From positions 496,001 through 560,000 of the forward strand of contig NZ_JBNAGG010000001.1 of the NCBI RefSeq assembly GCF_049801075.1: a stretch of DNA of 64,000 nucleotides, read 5' to 3'. Origin of the DNA: Maritalea sp049801075. Lineage in GTDB: Bacteria; Pseudomonadota; Alphaproteobacteria; Rhizobiales; Devosiaceae. Made by a program: the position numbers and the translations under genes. Under the pieces are notes generated by a model. The model did no database searches. It was given only the letters and a program-made list of their open reading frames with translations, and was not told the origin of the DNA. Every line of letters starts with the position of its first letter. Positions within the stretch are counted from its first letter, which is position 1. Below, in pieces: positions 52,446 through 61,138 of this stretch.

Positions 52446-53390
52446 CTATTCAAATACAATGCGCGGGAAATAGAAGGAGACGACCCAATTGGGTTGGTCC
52501 ACAATTTCAGAGATACGCAAATCACCACACACTGAACACAGCATGTAGGCATCCACCGGGTTCATATTGTGCTGTGCGCACAACAGATCGATCATGCCAG
52601 ACAGGGCGTTGCGCGCACCCTCCATCAGATCAGAACCGATGCCTGTGGTGACCTCATAGCCCTTTTGATCCAAATGATTGGTCACTGGTCCGGGCGTGGT
52701 AAACCGCGGCATATTCAGATTGGCATTTTTCACCAGATCAAGGGTAACAATGGCATTCATGCGGCTTTCAATTGCCGTACCACACACTTCGCCATCCCCT
52801 TGGGCCGCATGGGTATCTCCCATGGAAAACAGTCCACCTGCCACTTCCACTGGGAGATAAAGTTCGGTCCCCGCCGCAAGGTCTCGAATATCTAGGTTAC
52901 CGCCCATGCGCCTTGGCGGCACAACCGAATGTTCGCCCGGTTCTGCCGGTGCAAGCCCAATGGTGCCCGCAAATGGTTTTAGCGGAACACGTCCACCCGG
53001 CCCATAGGCCGAAGTGCCTAATTTATCTTTATCATAATGCCATAGCTGCAAGGAAGGTTCTTCAAACTGATCTGCCAAAAGGCCAAAGCCTGGAATATTG
53101 GCCGTCCAGCCGAAACCTGAAGGCCCAAAGCCCTCAATTTTCACCTTAATCGCATCGCCCGGCTCTGCCCCATCAATAAAGATTGGGCCGGAAACCGGAT
53201 TAATTTTCGCAAAGTCCAGCTTGGCAATATCTGCTGTTGTGCTTTCTGGCGTAATTTGCCCGCCAGATGAATCAATACACTCAAATTCAAGCGTTGTGCC
53301 CGGCGCAACCGTTTGAACTGGGACAATAGAATTGTCCCAGCCAAAGTGATGGTGATGCCGGTGGATGGTATAATCCGGCGCGTTACACAT
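52446..53390 (-). CDS. Acetamidase/formamidase family protein
   Basis: 314 residues of the FmdA/AmdA family, which hydrolyse short-chain amides (formamide, acetamide) to the acid and ammonia. Landmarks are HRHHHHFGWDNSIVPV near the N terminus, GPIFIDGAEPGDAI, RMGGNLDIRDL and FSMGDTHAAQGDGEV. No signal peptide, so cytoplasmic. It sits between the transporter's binding protein and ATPase genes. With AmiC/AmiR upstream, an amide substrate for the operon is very likely. Confidence 0.9.
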   Translation of the reverse strand: MCNAPDYTIHRHHHHFGWDNSIVPVQTVAPGTTLEFECIDSSGGQITPESTTADIAKLDFAKINPVSGPIFIDGAEPGDAIKVKIEGFGPSGFGWTANIPGFGLLADQFEEPSLQLWHYDKDKLGTSAYGPGGRVPLKPFAGTIGLAPAEPGEHSVVPPRRMGGNLDIRDLAAGTELYLPVEVAGGLFSMGDTHAAQGDGEVCGTAIESRMNAIVTLDLVKNANLNMPRFTTPGPVTNHLDQKGYEVTTGIGSDLMEGARNALSGMIDLLCAQHNMNPVDAYMLCSVCGDLRISEIVDQPNWVVSFYFPRIVFE

Positions 53391-53401
53391 AGAGTTTTTC
53401 C

Positions 53402-55024
53402 TTAGTTGCCTTCAGAAATATAGACATGGTCATAGTGAACCGGAATGTGCACGGGATCCACAAAGATACCTTCAGGCCCGGCCAACCGCTTCGACCGAAT
53501 GGTGAAACGCTGTTCGTTGAACACAGGCACCCAAGGGGCTTCATCTTGGATTTCAGTGAAGATTTTCTTCCATTCTTCAATCCGCGCTTCTGCTTGTGAT
53601 GGGTCAGCCATTGCATCAGCTGCAATCGCACGCTTGTCCAACTCAGGGTTACAATACCAAGCCCAGTTCCAGCCGCCCGGCACCGCACCGCCACAACCCA
53701 AAATCGGACCATAGAAGTTTGATGGATCGGGGAAGTCGGCAATCCAGGCCATACCACCAGACCAGATCATCGGCGCTTGGTCTTTCTCACCACCAGCAGC
53801 GATCACGTTCGCTTGGGCCAATGATTTGATTTCAGCTTTAATGCCAATATTGGACAAATCCTGCTGAATGGCTTGCGCTATACGCGGCTGTGGATCGGTG
53901 TTGGCTACATAAAGCTCAGTGGTGAACCCATCTGCAAACCCAGCTTCAGCCAACAAGGCCTTGGCCGCATCTGGATCAAACTTGACGCCTTCATAGCTTT
54001 CATCATAGCCCGGCATCAATGGCGGCAATGGCTGGTTGGCAGGCACCGCGCGACCATTGATAATGCGCACAATACGGTCCTTATTGATCGCCATATTCAC
54101 GGCCTGACGCACTTTCAAATTATCGAAAGGTGCCATTTGCGTGTTCATGGTGATGTAGCCTGTGTGCAACTGGCTACCTTCAACGATAGAGCCGTCATAT
54201 TCAGGATTGCCTGTCACTTCTAGGAACTTCGCAGGCGGCACACCGTCGCCAGCAATGTCGATCTCGCCACGTTCCAAGCGCAACAGGGCCACAATCGGCT
54301 CCTGCCCCACTTCAAAAGTGATTTGATCAAGCTTTGGCAAGCCTTCTACGTGATAATCGTCAAAGCGCGAGAAGATCACATGCTGCCCCAAGGTCCAGTC
54401 TGTCATCTCATAGGCACCAGTGCCCACAGGGTGCTTACCGAAATCCTGACCATGTTCTTCAACAACTTCTTTTGGCACAACATGTGCAAAGTTAAGCGCC
54501 ATCACATGCAAGAAGGTCGCATCGGGACGAGACAGGGTGATTTCAACCGTTTGGTCATCCACAGCATTCACACCAGACAGGCCTTCAGCGTCGCCCGCTG
54601 ACGCCGCATCGAAGCCGTCAATCGCTGCAAAGAATCCAGCGCCGGGGCTTTGCGTTTTAGGATTTACCACACGATCCAATGTGTATTTCACATCAGCAGC
54701 CACCAATTCGCGACCATTGTGGAACTTCACACCCGGCTTCAGCTTGAAGGTATAGACAAGACCATCATCAGAAATGGTGTAGCTTTCAGCCAAGTCGGGC
54801 ACCAACTCGGTTGTGCCGGGCTTATAATCCATCAAGCCATCAAAAAGGCTTTTGATCATCGACCAGTTTTGCCAGTCATAACCGATGGCCGGGTCCAAAG
54901 TGGACACGTCATCTTTATAGGTGACAGTGATGTTGCCGCCCATATTGTCGGCCAGGGCTGTGCCTGCGCCAAGGGTCATCGCCGTTGCAGCGACACCTGC
55001 CAATAGTTTGTTTCTCAAGTTCAT
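53402..55024 (-). CDS. Peptide-type ABC transporter substrate-binding protein (SBP_bac_5)
   Basis: 540 residues with signal peptide MNLRNKLLAGVAATAMTLGA cut after TALA before DNMGG. Family-5 extracellular solute-binding protein of the dipeptide/oligopeptide/nickel class (PDLAESYTISDDGLVYTFKLKP, VRQAVNMAINKD). It may bind an amide or a small peptide-like compound in this context. GGAGGAA before the ATG. Confidence 0.94.
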   Translation of the reverse strand: MNLRNKLLAGVAATAMTLGAGTALADNMGGNITVTYKDDVSTLDPAIGYDWQNWSMIKSLFDGLMDYKPGTTELVPDLAESYTISDDGLVYTFKLKPGVKFHNGRELVAADVKYTLDRVVNPKTQSPGAGFFAAIDGFDAASAGDAEGLSGVNAVDDQTVEITLSRPDATFLHVMALNFAHVVPKEVVEEHGQDFGKHPVGTGAYEMTDWTLGQHVIFSRFDDYHVEGLPKLDQITFEVGQEPIVALLRLERGEIDIAGDGVPPAKFLEVTGNPEYDGSIVEGSQLHTGYITMNTQMAPFDNLKVRQAVNMAINKDRIVRIINGRAVPANQPLPPLMPGYDESYEGVKFDPDAAKALLAEAGFADGFTTELYVANTDPQPRIAQAIQQDLSNIGIKAEIKSLAQANVIAAGGEKDQAPMIWSGGMAWIADFPDPSNFYGPILGCGGAVPGGWNWAWYCNPELDKRAIAADAMADPSQAEARIEEWKKIFTEIQDEAPWVPVFNEQRFTIRSKRLAGPEGIFVDPVHIPVHYDHVYISEGN

Positions 55025-55074
55025 TTTAGGTTCCTCCCTCCTCTTGGAAGCTTTTGTTATTTCAGTTTAATTCT

Positions 55075-55995
55075 CTATTTCAGTTTGATTCTTGGGTCGA
55101 CAAAGGGTGCAATCAGGTCAGCGACCAGATTGCCCAACACAATCGCGCAGGCTGAAACCAGCGTGACGCCCATGATGATTGGGATATCGACCCGTTGAAT
55201 GGCTTGCCATGCCAGTTGCCCAATGCCCGGCCAGCCAAAGACAGATTCCACCACCACAATGCCGCTCATGAAGAAGCCGATATCAATGCCGATCATAGCG
55301 ATGATGGGCAAAAAGGCGTTGGGCAACGCGTGGCGGAAAATCACGCGCATACGCGGCATGCCTTTGGCACGCGCCGTGCGGATGTAATCTTGCGTCATCA
55401 CATCAATCAGCGATGAGCGCATCATGCGGGAATACCAGCCCGTCCCCAGCACCCCTAGGGTGAGCGCGGGCAGCACGATGTGAGCAAAGGTGCCATAGCC
55501 GCCAATGGGGAACCATTCCAACTGGACCGCGAATACATAGAGCAGCAGGATACCGACCACAAATTGTGGGGCGGACACACCGACAAAGGAAAAGATCATC
55601 AAGCCCTTATCCAGCGGCGTGTCGCGCTTAATGGCGGCGACCACGCCGATCAAAACGCCCATCACCAGTTCGGTGCAGATGGCGGCCACCATCAACAGCA
55701 AGCTGGCGGGCAGACGTGCGGCGATCAATTCACCCACTTCCGATTTTTGCAAATAAGAACGTCCAAAGTCGCCCTGCAGCAAATTGACGAGATAGCGCCA
55801 ATATTGCTCATAGAACGGCAAATTAAGCCCCAACTGTTCACGAATATTCTCGACAGTCTGCGCTGTTGCGCTGCGCCCCGCAATCTGCCGCGCCGGATCG
55901 GCTGGCACCAGATAGAGCAGAATGAAAGTGATGAAACTGACACCCAATAGGATCAGAAAAGCTTCGATCAGGCGACGGATAACATAAGCGTACAT
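55075..55995 (-). CDS. Peptide-type ABC transporter permease, DppB type
   Basis: 306 residues with six helices; EAA-like loop RTARAKGMPRMRVIFRHALPNAFLP, and start MYAYVIRRLIEAFLILLGVS. It pairs with the DppC-type permease encoded one base upstream. The order C before B is the reverse of the usual B-C order. Confidence 0.94.
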   Translation of the reverse strand: MYAYVIRRLIEAFLILLGVSFITFILLYLVPADPARQIAGRSATAQTVENIREQLGLNLPFYEQYWRYLVNLLQGDFGRSYLQKSEVGELIAARLPASLLLMVAAICTELVMGVLIGVVAAIKRDTPLDKGLMIFSFVGVSAPQFVVGILLLYVFAVQLEWFPIGGYGTFAHIVLPALTLGVLGTGWYSRMMRSSLIDVMTQDYIRTARAKGMPRMRVIFRHALPNAFLPIIAMIGIDIGFFMSGIVVVESVFGWPGIGQLAWQAIQRVDIPIIMGVTLVSACAIVLGNLVADLIAPFVDPRIKLK

Positions 55996-55996
55996 C

Positions 55997-56845
55997 TTAG
56001 TTTTTCCCCTTTAATGTGGGGTCTAGAATGTCGCGCAAGGCGTCACCGACCAGATTGAACCCGAGCGCCAACATGACAATGGCAATGCCCGGCACAAACA
56101 CCAGCCATGGGGCTGAAGTGAAATAGGTTTGATTTTCAAAGATGATATTGCCCCAACTCGGAATGGGGGGCTGCACGCCAACGCCGAGATAACTCAGCGT
56201 CGCTTCCAACAACACGGTGGTGGCAATGCCCAAAGTGGACCACACCAACAATGTTGGCACCATATGCGGCAAAATATGATGGAAGAGAATACGGCCAGAA
56301 CTTGCGCCAAGGCTGCGTTCAGCGGTGATAAAATCACGCTCCGACAACGACACCGCTTGGGTGTAGATCACCCGCGCCACCTGCACCCAGTTCACCATGG
56401 CAATCACCAGCGCCACGATCCACAGGCTGGGTTTGAAAATTGCGGCCAATACAATGGCCAGCAGCAAAGCGGGAAACGCCATCATCAAATCAGTAAAACG
56501 CATCAGAATGGCACCAACCCAGCCACCGAAAAAACCTGCCGTAATACCAACCAAAGCACCAATCGTCACCGCCGCACCATTCGCGACAATGCCGATGATC
56601 AAAGAAGTCTGAGCGCCATATACCAAGCGAGAAAACAGGTCGCGACCCAGCAAATCTGTGCCCAGCCAAAACTTGCTGCTCGGGGGCAACGGCGCCCCTT
56701 CTAGGGTGAGACCATCAAACATTTGCGCGTCTGGCTCATAGGGGGTGAGCCATGGCGCAAACACCGCGAAAATCACAGTAATAAGCACAATGAGAAGGCC
56801 AAAAACCGCGAGGGGTCTGGCTAAAATCTGGCGCAGGACCGACAT
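55997..56845 (-). CDS. Peptide-type ABC transporter permease, DppC type
   Basis: 282 residues, six helices; EAA loop ITAERSLGASSGRILFHHILPH, typical N-terminal VIFAVFAPWLTPYEP. Three bases after amiR, so transporter and regulator are cotranscribed. Confidence 0.94.
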   Translation of the reverse strand: MSVLRQILARPLAVFGLLIVLITVIFAVFAPWLTPYEPDAQMFDGLTLEGAPLPPSSKFWLGTDLLGRDLFSRLVYGAQTSLIIGIVANGAAVTIGALVGITAGFFGGWVGAILMRFTDLMMAFPALLLAIVLAAIFKPSLWIVALVIAMVNWVQVARVIYTQAVSLSERDFITAERSLGASSGRILFHHILPHMVPTLLVWSTLGIATTVLLEATLSYLGVGVQPPIPSWGNIIFENQTYFTSAPWLVFVPGIAIVMLALGFNLVGDALRDILDPTLKGKN

Positions 56846-56848
56846 AAA

Positions 56849-57469
56849 TTACCTTGAACCTGTCTGTTTTCTTTTGTTTTTGGGCGGCGAGTGATGGCCA
56901 TTTCCGGGGTCAAAAAAACCCGCTTCACACAAAGCCTCGACACTTTGCCGCCGCTTCATCGCTTCATCGCGGATCAGTTTATAGGCGGCATCTTCATCCA
57001 CCCCATATTGCTGCATGATGGAAATCACCGTGCGCACCACCATGGGTCGCAACCGTGCTTTGCTCTTCATTTCCGCAATTTCGGCAGCCATTTGTTGTTG
57101 CTGATTGAAGTTGGCCACAGCAAACACCAGCGTGGAGAATACGCCGCCAGAACCAATCGGCTTGAGCAGATGCGCAGAAACGCCTTGGCGTAATGCCCAT
57201 TCAAGCCGCCCTGGCGCTTCTGATCCCATCAAGGCGATCATCGGCACGGGCGCATGCCCCTCTGGCCAAGGGAACACACCGTCATAAGCGTTGTCCCCAT
57301 CGAAAAACACAATGTCCGCGCTTTCGACGCCTTCAAGTGAAGGCCACACCAACTCAGCCTCAATGCCCAATCGGGCGAGCTGACGCACCAGCCGATCCAT
57401 ATTTTCGCTGTGGCGATGCACAATCACCGCGCGCCAGCCTCTAAAATTGGGGGTGTTGAAATTGCTCAT
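56849..57469 (-). CDS. amiR: AmiR-like ANTAR antiterminator
   Basis: 206 residues. N-terminal receiver-like domain without a clear phosphorylatable aspartate site (AVIVHRHSENMDRLVRQLARLG, VFFDGDN), a coiled-coil (FNQQQQMAAEIAEMKSKARLR) and a C-terminal three-helix ANTAR domain (MVVRTVISIMQQYGVDEDAAYKLIRDEAMKRRQSVEA in part). ANTAR proteins bind paired hairpins in leader RNA to prevent termination. Overlaps amiC by four bases. AmiR of Pseudomonas is inhibited by the amide-free AmiC; the same is inferred here. Confidence 0.9.
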   Translation of the reverse strand: MSNFNTPNFRGWRAVIVHRHSENMDRLVRQLARLGIEAELVWPSLEGVESADIVFFDGDNAYDGVFPWPEGHAPVPMIALMGSEAPGRLEWALRQGVSAHLLKPIGSGGVFSTLVFAVANFNQQQQMAAEIAEMKSKARLRPMVVRTVISIMQQYGVDEDAAYKLIRDEAMKRRQSVEALCEAGFFDPGNGHHSPPKNKRKQTGSR

Positions 57470-58641
57470 TTCACCACCCTCAAATGCGGGGTCGTTTTTT
57501 GGCTATCAGCAATCTTGCGCGCGAAATCCTTCGCTTCGAAATGTACGAAATATGGGTCAGCTTCCACTAGCTCATCTGCCGCCGCGACAATCTCAAACCC
57601 AAGGCCATCAAACTTGCCAACGCCCGGGCGCAAGGCGGCATGGTTGGTCCATTGATCAATCTTCAATGGCCCAAGCGCCGTATCAAATTTGCGGGCATGA
57701 AGGTTTGAGCGCACTTCATTGATGCGGTCGCTGTCCGTATCTTTAATCGCGGATGCGAGCATTTTGATCGCCGTGTAGTTCGACACCATATAGGTGGAGC
57801 CGCGCCGCGCTTCACCATAGCGCTTATGCACCGCATCCAGCATGATTTGGTTTTCAGCGTTGGGCTGTGTTTCGAAATAAACTGCCGTGGTGAAATGTCC
57901 AATCAGCTGCTCCACGCCGATGGAGTCGATCTCTGCTTCGGTGATGTTGCAGCTGACGATTGGGCAGTTTTCCGGCAGAAAATACGGATCACGCTCGCCC
58001 AGTTTTTTGTAGGCATCGAAGAACGCGTAGCTGGAATTGCCGATCAGATTATTGATCACAAAGTCCGGGCGCTTTTGCTCAATCTCGTCAATCAGCCGCC
58101 CAATATCTTCCGACCCGATGGGGATATAGCGCTCCCCATGCACTTGCCCCTTGCAGGCGGTCAGCAGCTCGCGGGCCACCCTGCCCGTTTCCCAACCCCA
58201 AATATAATTGGACCCCGCAATATAGGCATTCGCCCCAAAGCGTGGCACCACATATTCAAACAGCGGCACCATGTGCAGGCTCGGTGTGGAGCCGATATAG
58301 ATGACGTTCTCGCAGCTCTCAAACCCTTCATAGGGGCAGCAATACCACAGCAGCGCGTCATGCTTTTCCACCACTGGGATCACTTCTTTGCGCGAAGATG
58401 AGGTGACCGTGCCGATAATGTTGCGGCAATTATGTTCGGTCAGCAATTCATCTGCATAGCGACGAAACAGTGACAGGCTATCGCCCGGATCTCGCACATG
58501 GGGAACGAACTCAAAGTCAAAATTGGGGTCAGCATTCACCTCTTCAAGCGCCATTATGGCGCCGTCCAAAGCGTCAATGCCAATGTTCTTATCAGTGCCG
58601 GTGACCGAGAACAAAAGCCCAATTGGAATTTGCTTTGACAT
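57466..58641 (-). CDS. amiC: AmiC-like amide-sensing negative regulator
   Basis: 391 residues from ATG 58641 (MSKQIPIGLLFS), with GGGGAGGAA just upstream. The fold is a type-1 periplasmic-binding domain without a signal peptide, as in AmiC of amidase operons, where the protein binds small amides and releases AmiR. Segments GLLFSVTGTD, GTVTSSSRKEVIPV and NYIWGWETGRVARE fit this group. Some relatives are secreted urea/amide binding proteins of ABC transporters (FmdD/UrtA), but the missing signal and overlap with amiR favour AmiC. Confidence 0.9.
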   Translation of the reverse strand: MSKQIPIGLLFSVTGTDKNIGIDALDGAIMALEEVNADPNFDFEFVPHVRDPGDSLSLFRRYADELLTEHNCRNIIGTVTSSSRKEVIPVVEKHDALLWYCCPYEGFESCENVIYIGSTPSLHMVPLFEYVVPRFGANAYIAGSNYIWGWETGRVARELLTACKGQVHGERYIPIGSEDIGRLIDEIEQKRPDFVINNLIGNSSYAFFDAYKKLGERDPYFLPENCPIVSCNITEAEIDSIGVEQLIGHFTTAVYFETQPNAENQIMLDAVHKRYGEARRGSTYMVSNYTAIKMLASAIKDTDSDRINEVRSNLHARKFDTALGPLKIDQWTNHAALRPGVGKFDGLGFEIVAAADELVEADPYFVHFEAKDFARKIADSQKTTPHLRVVK

Positions 58642-58656
58642 TGTTCCTCCCCAAAC

Positions 58657-58704
58657 AAAAAACCCCACCGCTGAACGCAATCCAAGGTACGATCAGGGGT
58701 GGGG
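58657..58704 (-). terminator. Leader terminator upstream of amiC (probable attenuator)
   Basis: On the minus strand CCCCACC (58704-58698) pairs with GGTGGGG (58669-58663), with an inner CTGA/TCAG stem, and six T follow. It ends 15 bases before the amiC ATG, so transcripts from the promoter upstream must pass it to express the operon. The amiR product in the same operon would provide the antitermination. Confidence 0.85.
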
Positions 58705-58714
58705 CTTCATTGCC
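58703..58714 (-). promoter_or_regulatory. Candidate ANTAR-target hairpin with hexaloop
   Basis: GGC, AATGAA, GCC: a three-pair stem with a six-base loop having A at position 1 and G at position 4, the features reported for ANTAR target loops. Its 3' arm overlaps the 5' arm of the leader terminator, which would make the structures mutually exclusive. The stem is short and a second upstream hairpin was not found, so this is tentative. Confidence 0.4.
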
Positions 58715-58732
58715 AAAATATGCTGTTTAAAA

Positions 58733-58761
58733 ACGGTAGAGCGAGTTCCAGAAAGAGTCAA
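58733..58761 (-). promoter_or_regulatory. Predicted promoter of the amiC operon
   Basis: Minus strand TTGACT (58761-58756), 17-base spacer, TACCGT (58738-58733). The -35 is close to consensus, the -10 is weak, consistent with a regulated promoter. Start would be near 58727, giving an 85-base leader containing the terminator. Confidence 0.5.
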
Positions 58762-58997
58762 CCGAAAATTGTATTCAAATATTTTCAAAAATATATTTCA
58801 ATAAATTCAATACCTTAAATGGAAAACTTCGTTCATAGAATCATATCGATTGTATGATGTTGGCGGTTTTCGTACTCACAAAAATTAAGCGTACAAAAAG
58901 AGTTCTCGGACGCAAAATTGTGAGATTATTTTGGCGACGCGCTGTGCCCCCTCGCACGCACAACATTTAGAATAAATGATACGCGGGCGCGAGCATT
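58762..58997. other. Non-coding gap between amiC promoter and the RuBisCO-like gene
   Basis: About 235 AT-rich bases with no open frame of note. Near 58985-58995 a CGCGGGCGCG palindrome lies after the RuBisCO-like stop but has no T run; no clear terminator for that operon was seen. Confidence 0.4.
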
Positions 58998-60116
58998 TTA
59001 CCGTGCGGCTTCCAGTGCGGCGCGCATATCTTTTATGCCTTCGCCGATTTTATCGCCATAACGCAGCAAGCTGCCGCCCAAAAGATAGACCACATCGTCG
59101 CCATACATGTTGAGCATATCACCCGCACGATCTTTAGACATGCCGCCACCCGGACTTGGGAAAATCGGTTGGCCAATACCATCCGCCGCGCGACATGCAT
59201 TCGCAATGGAAGTGCATTCCGCGACCGAGAATCCAAAGCGACCGCCTACATTTGGGAACACCGAAATGTCAGATCCGGCGAGGCGCTGCAACAGGCCGAA
59301 CATGATGGCATGGGTGAAGCCTGTGTCATTTGACAACACATATGGTCCCAAGAAACTTGGGTGGGTCATGATCGGCAAATCAAATGCTGCATCTCGGGCG
59401 AAGTGATTGACGATGTCAAAGCCCAAAAGCCCCGGCATCAGCAAAATGCCGCCTACGCCCGCTTGCTTAGCGAACTGCGCATCTTCGATCAGGTGAGCAA
59501 AATGTCCGCCAATATTTGGCAAATAGAGACAGCTTTGGCCGGTTTCTTTGTTCGCGCGTTCCACGGCTTTGGAAATCTTTTCCACCCGTTCTTTGAACGG
59601 TGCGGCAGGCTGGTTCACAAGCCCATGATCTTCTTTCACGATGTTGGCCCCGGCTACCGCACACAGATAGGCAATTTCCGCTAGTTCGTCTGCGCTAGAG
59701 CCTTGCGGTTTCAATACAGGCGAGATCAACCCGCCCTTTGGCGTGGCAGAACGTTCACGCACGCCCTTGATGCCGAAGCGTGCGCCGGGGAACTGCTTGG
59801 AAAGGCTCGTGCCCAAATCAATGTTGGTGACTTGCAATCCCTTTTGGATTGAGGAGTTACCAAACACCACATTGAACAATTGGGTCAGCTCTGTGCCAAC
59901 GCTTTCCGGGCTGTAAGACAGCACGGCTTCAAACTGCCCGTCGCTGGCTAGGCCACAGCTTTCCACCTTGCCCAAAATCTCATCTTCGATGAAACCTTGC
60001 GGCACCACGTCGCGCGGAATCTCAACAGTTTGTTCCAAAGCGATATTGTGCGCCCGTTCCAGGGCTTCATCATTGCTTTGGGCATCAATTTGGTAGGTGA
60101 CGCGCATCCGATCCAT
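58998..60116 (-). CDS. RuBisCO-like protein (form IV)
   Basis: 372 residues with the RuBisCO large-subunit fold but not a carboxylase. The KPxxG strand reads LKPQGSS (K136, Gln where RuBisCO has the second Lys). The carbamate-lysine region is IVKEDHG (K161 kept, D163 kept, the usual Glu changed to His). MTHPSFLGP, SPGGGMSK and LLGGSLL replace the other active-site loops; the usual His of loop 6's neighbour is absent (SVFPNVGG). RuBisCO-like enzymes of carbohydrate catabolism (the D-apionate OiaX/XiaP type decarboxylase or transcarboxylase) keep the carbamylated lysine, and the adjacent transketolase and sugar transporter support such a role. The substrate is not proven. Confidence 0.88.
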   Translation of the reverse strand: MDRMRVTYQIDAQSNDEALERAHNIALEQTVEIPRDVVPQGFIEDEILGKVESCGLASDGQFEAVLSYSPESVGTELTQLFNVVFGNSSIQKGLQVTNIDLGTSLSKQFPGARFGIKGVRERSATPKGGLISPVLKPQGSSADELAEIAYLCAVAGANIVKEDHGLVNQPAAPFKERVEKISKAVERANKETGQSCLYLPNIGGHFAHLIEDAQFAKQAGVGGILLMPGLLGFDIVNHFARDAAFDLPIMTHPSFLGPYVLSNDTGFTHAIMFGLLQRLAGSDISVFPNVGGRFGFSVAECTSIANACRAADGIGQPIFPSPGGGMSKDRAGDMLNMYGDDVVYLLGGSLLRYGDKIGEGIKDMRAALEAAR

Positions 60117-60119
60117 GGC

Positions 60120-61124
60120 TTAAAGCGCCTCCGCTTTCGCGCTTGAGTGCACCGCATCAACACGCACTGCATCCAAATCGTCCGCATCAATATTGGTTTC
60201 GATGTTCATCAGTCCTTCAATGCCACGCACCAAGGCCAATGCATCCAAGCCATAATAGCGCATCAAATAGGGGCGCGATCCGCCATGGGCATAGGTGTCT
60301 TGCAGGCCAAGGCGCACCAGCTTTTTCTCAATGCCTGCTTCAGCAATGGTTTCGGCCACTAGCGACCCGATGCCACCATTGATCACATGGTTTTCCAAGG
60401 TGATCACGCCATGTTTGACCGATTGCAAATGGTCAAGCAAACGCTTGGAATCGAACGGCTTCAATGTGTTCAGATGCAAATGACGAATGGAAACACCCGC
60501 CCCGGCCAGCGCGGCTTTGGCGCGCAGGGCTTCTTCTGTGGTGATGCCTGCGGTCACCACCAGCACATCATCACCGGTGGAAAGTTCGCGCATTTCGCCA
60601 ACCTTGATTGGCGTATCGAACAAGCGCGGCACCGAGCCGCGCAACACACGACAATAAACCGGACCATCGATTGAGTCTGCCGCTTCGCAAAGGCTTTCCA
60701 CCTCTGTCGCATCGCCTGTTTCCAAAATCGACATGTTGGGCATGGCGCGCATAATGGCAATATCTTCAATTGCTTGGTGGGTCATGCCGCCGGGTGTGGT
60801 GACGCCGGGCAAGAAGCCCATAATCCGCACTTTGCGGCGCGGATAAGCGATAGAAGCCATCAATTGGTCATAAGGCCGACGATAGGTGAACACCCCAAAG
60901 GTGTGAATGAACGGGCGATAGCCTGCAAGGCCCAAACCGCCAGCAAAGCTCATCATATTTTGCTCTGCCATGCCCATGGACATAAATTGCTCAGGGTGCC
61001 GATCGCGGAAGCCATCAATTTCGCAAGACGATGTCAAATCTGCAGACATGCAGACCACATCTTTATTGGCCAGTGCGTATTTTTCGAAAGCGCTCGCATA
61101 AGGGCGCGTTACCATTTCAACCAT
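60120..61124 (-). CDS. Transketolase, C-terminal subunit
   Basis: 334 residues: the pyrimidine-binding and C-terminal domains of a split transketolase. The catalytic glutamate of the TPP pyrimidine site is in MSMGMAEQNMMSFAGGLGL; FGVFTYRRPYDQ and TTPGGMTHQAIED follow as in the large enzyme; the C-terminal TK_C domain contains ENHVINGGIGS. It needs the N-terminal subunit encoded 14 bases upstream. GGGAG before the ATG. Confidence 0.93.
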   Translation of the reverse strand: MVEMVTRPYASAFEKYALANKDVVCMSADLTSSCEIDGFRDRHPEQFMSMGMAEQNMMSFAGGLGLAGYRPFIHTFGVFTYRRPYDQLMASIAYPRRKVRIMGFLPGVTTPGGMTHQAIEDIAIMRAMPNMSILETGDATEVESLCEAADSIDGPVYCRVLRGSVPRLFDTPIKVGEMRELSTGDDVLVVTAGITTEEALRAKAALAGAGVSIRHLHLNTLKPFDSKRLLDHLQSVKHGVITLENHVINGGIGSLVAETIAEAGIEKKLVRLGLQDTYAHGGSRPYLMRYYGLDALALVRGIEGLMNIETNIDADDLDAVRVDAVHSSAKAEAL

Positions 61125-61138
61125 CTCAGTTTACTCCC

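Noticed and set aside
57466..58641. AmiC gene as a secreted urea/amide-binding protein of an ABC transporter
   Set aside because: No signal peptide from the preferred start, and its end overlaps the ANTAR gene, as in amiC-amiR pairs.
58998..60116. Reading the protein as a true RuBisCO or as methionine-salvage enolase
   Set aside because: The second lysine of KPxxG is glutamine and the metal-site Glu is His, so carboxylase activity is unlikely; the neighbours are sugar genes, not mtn genes.
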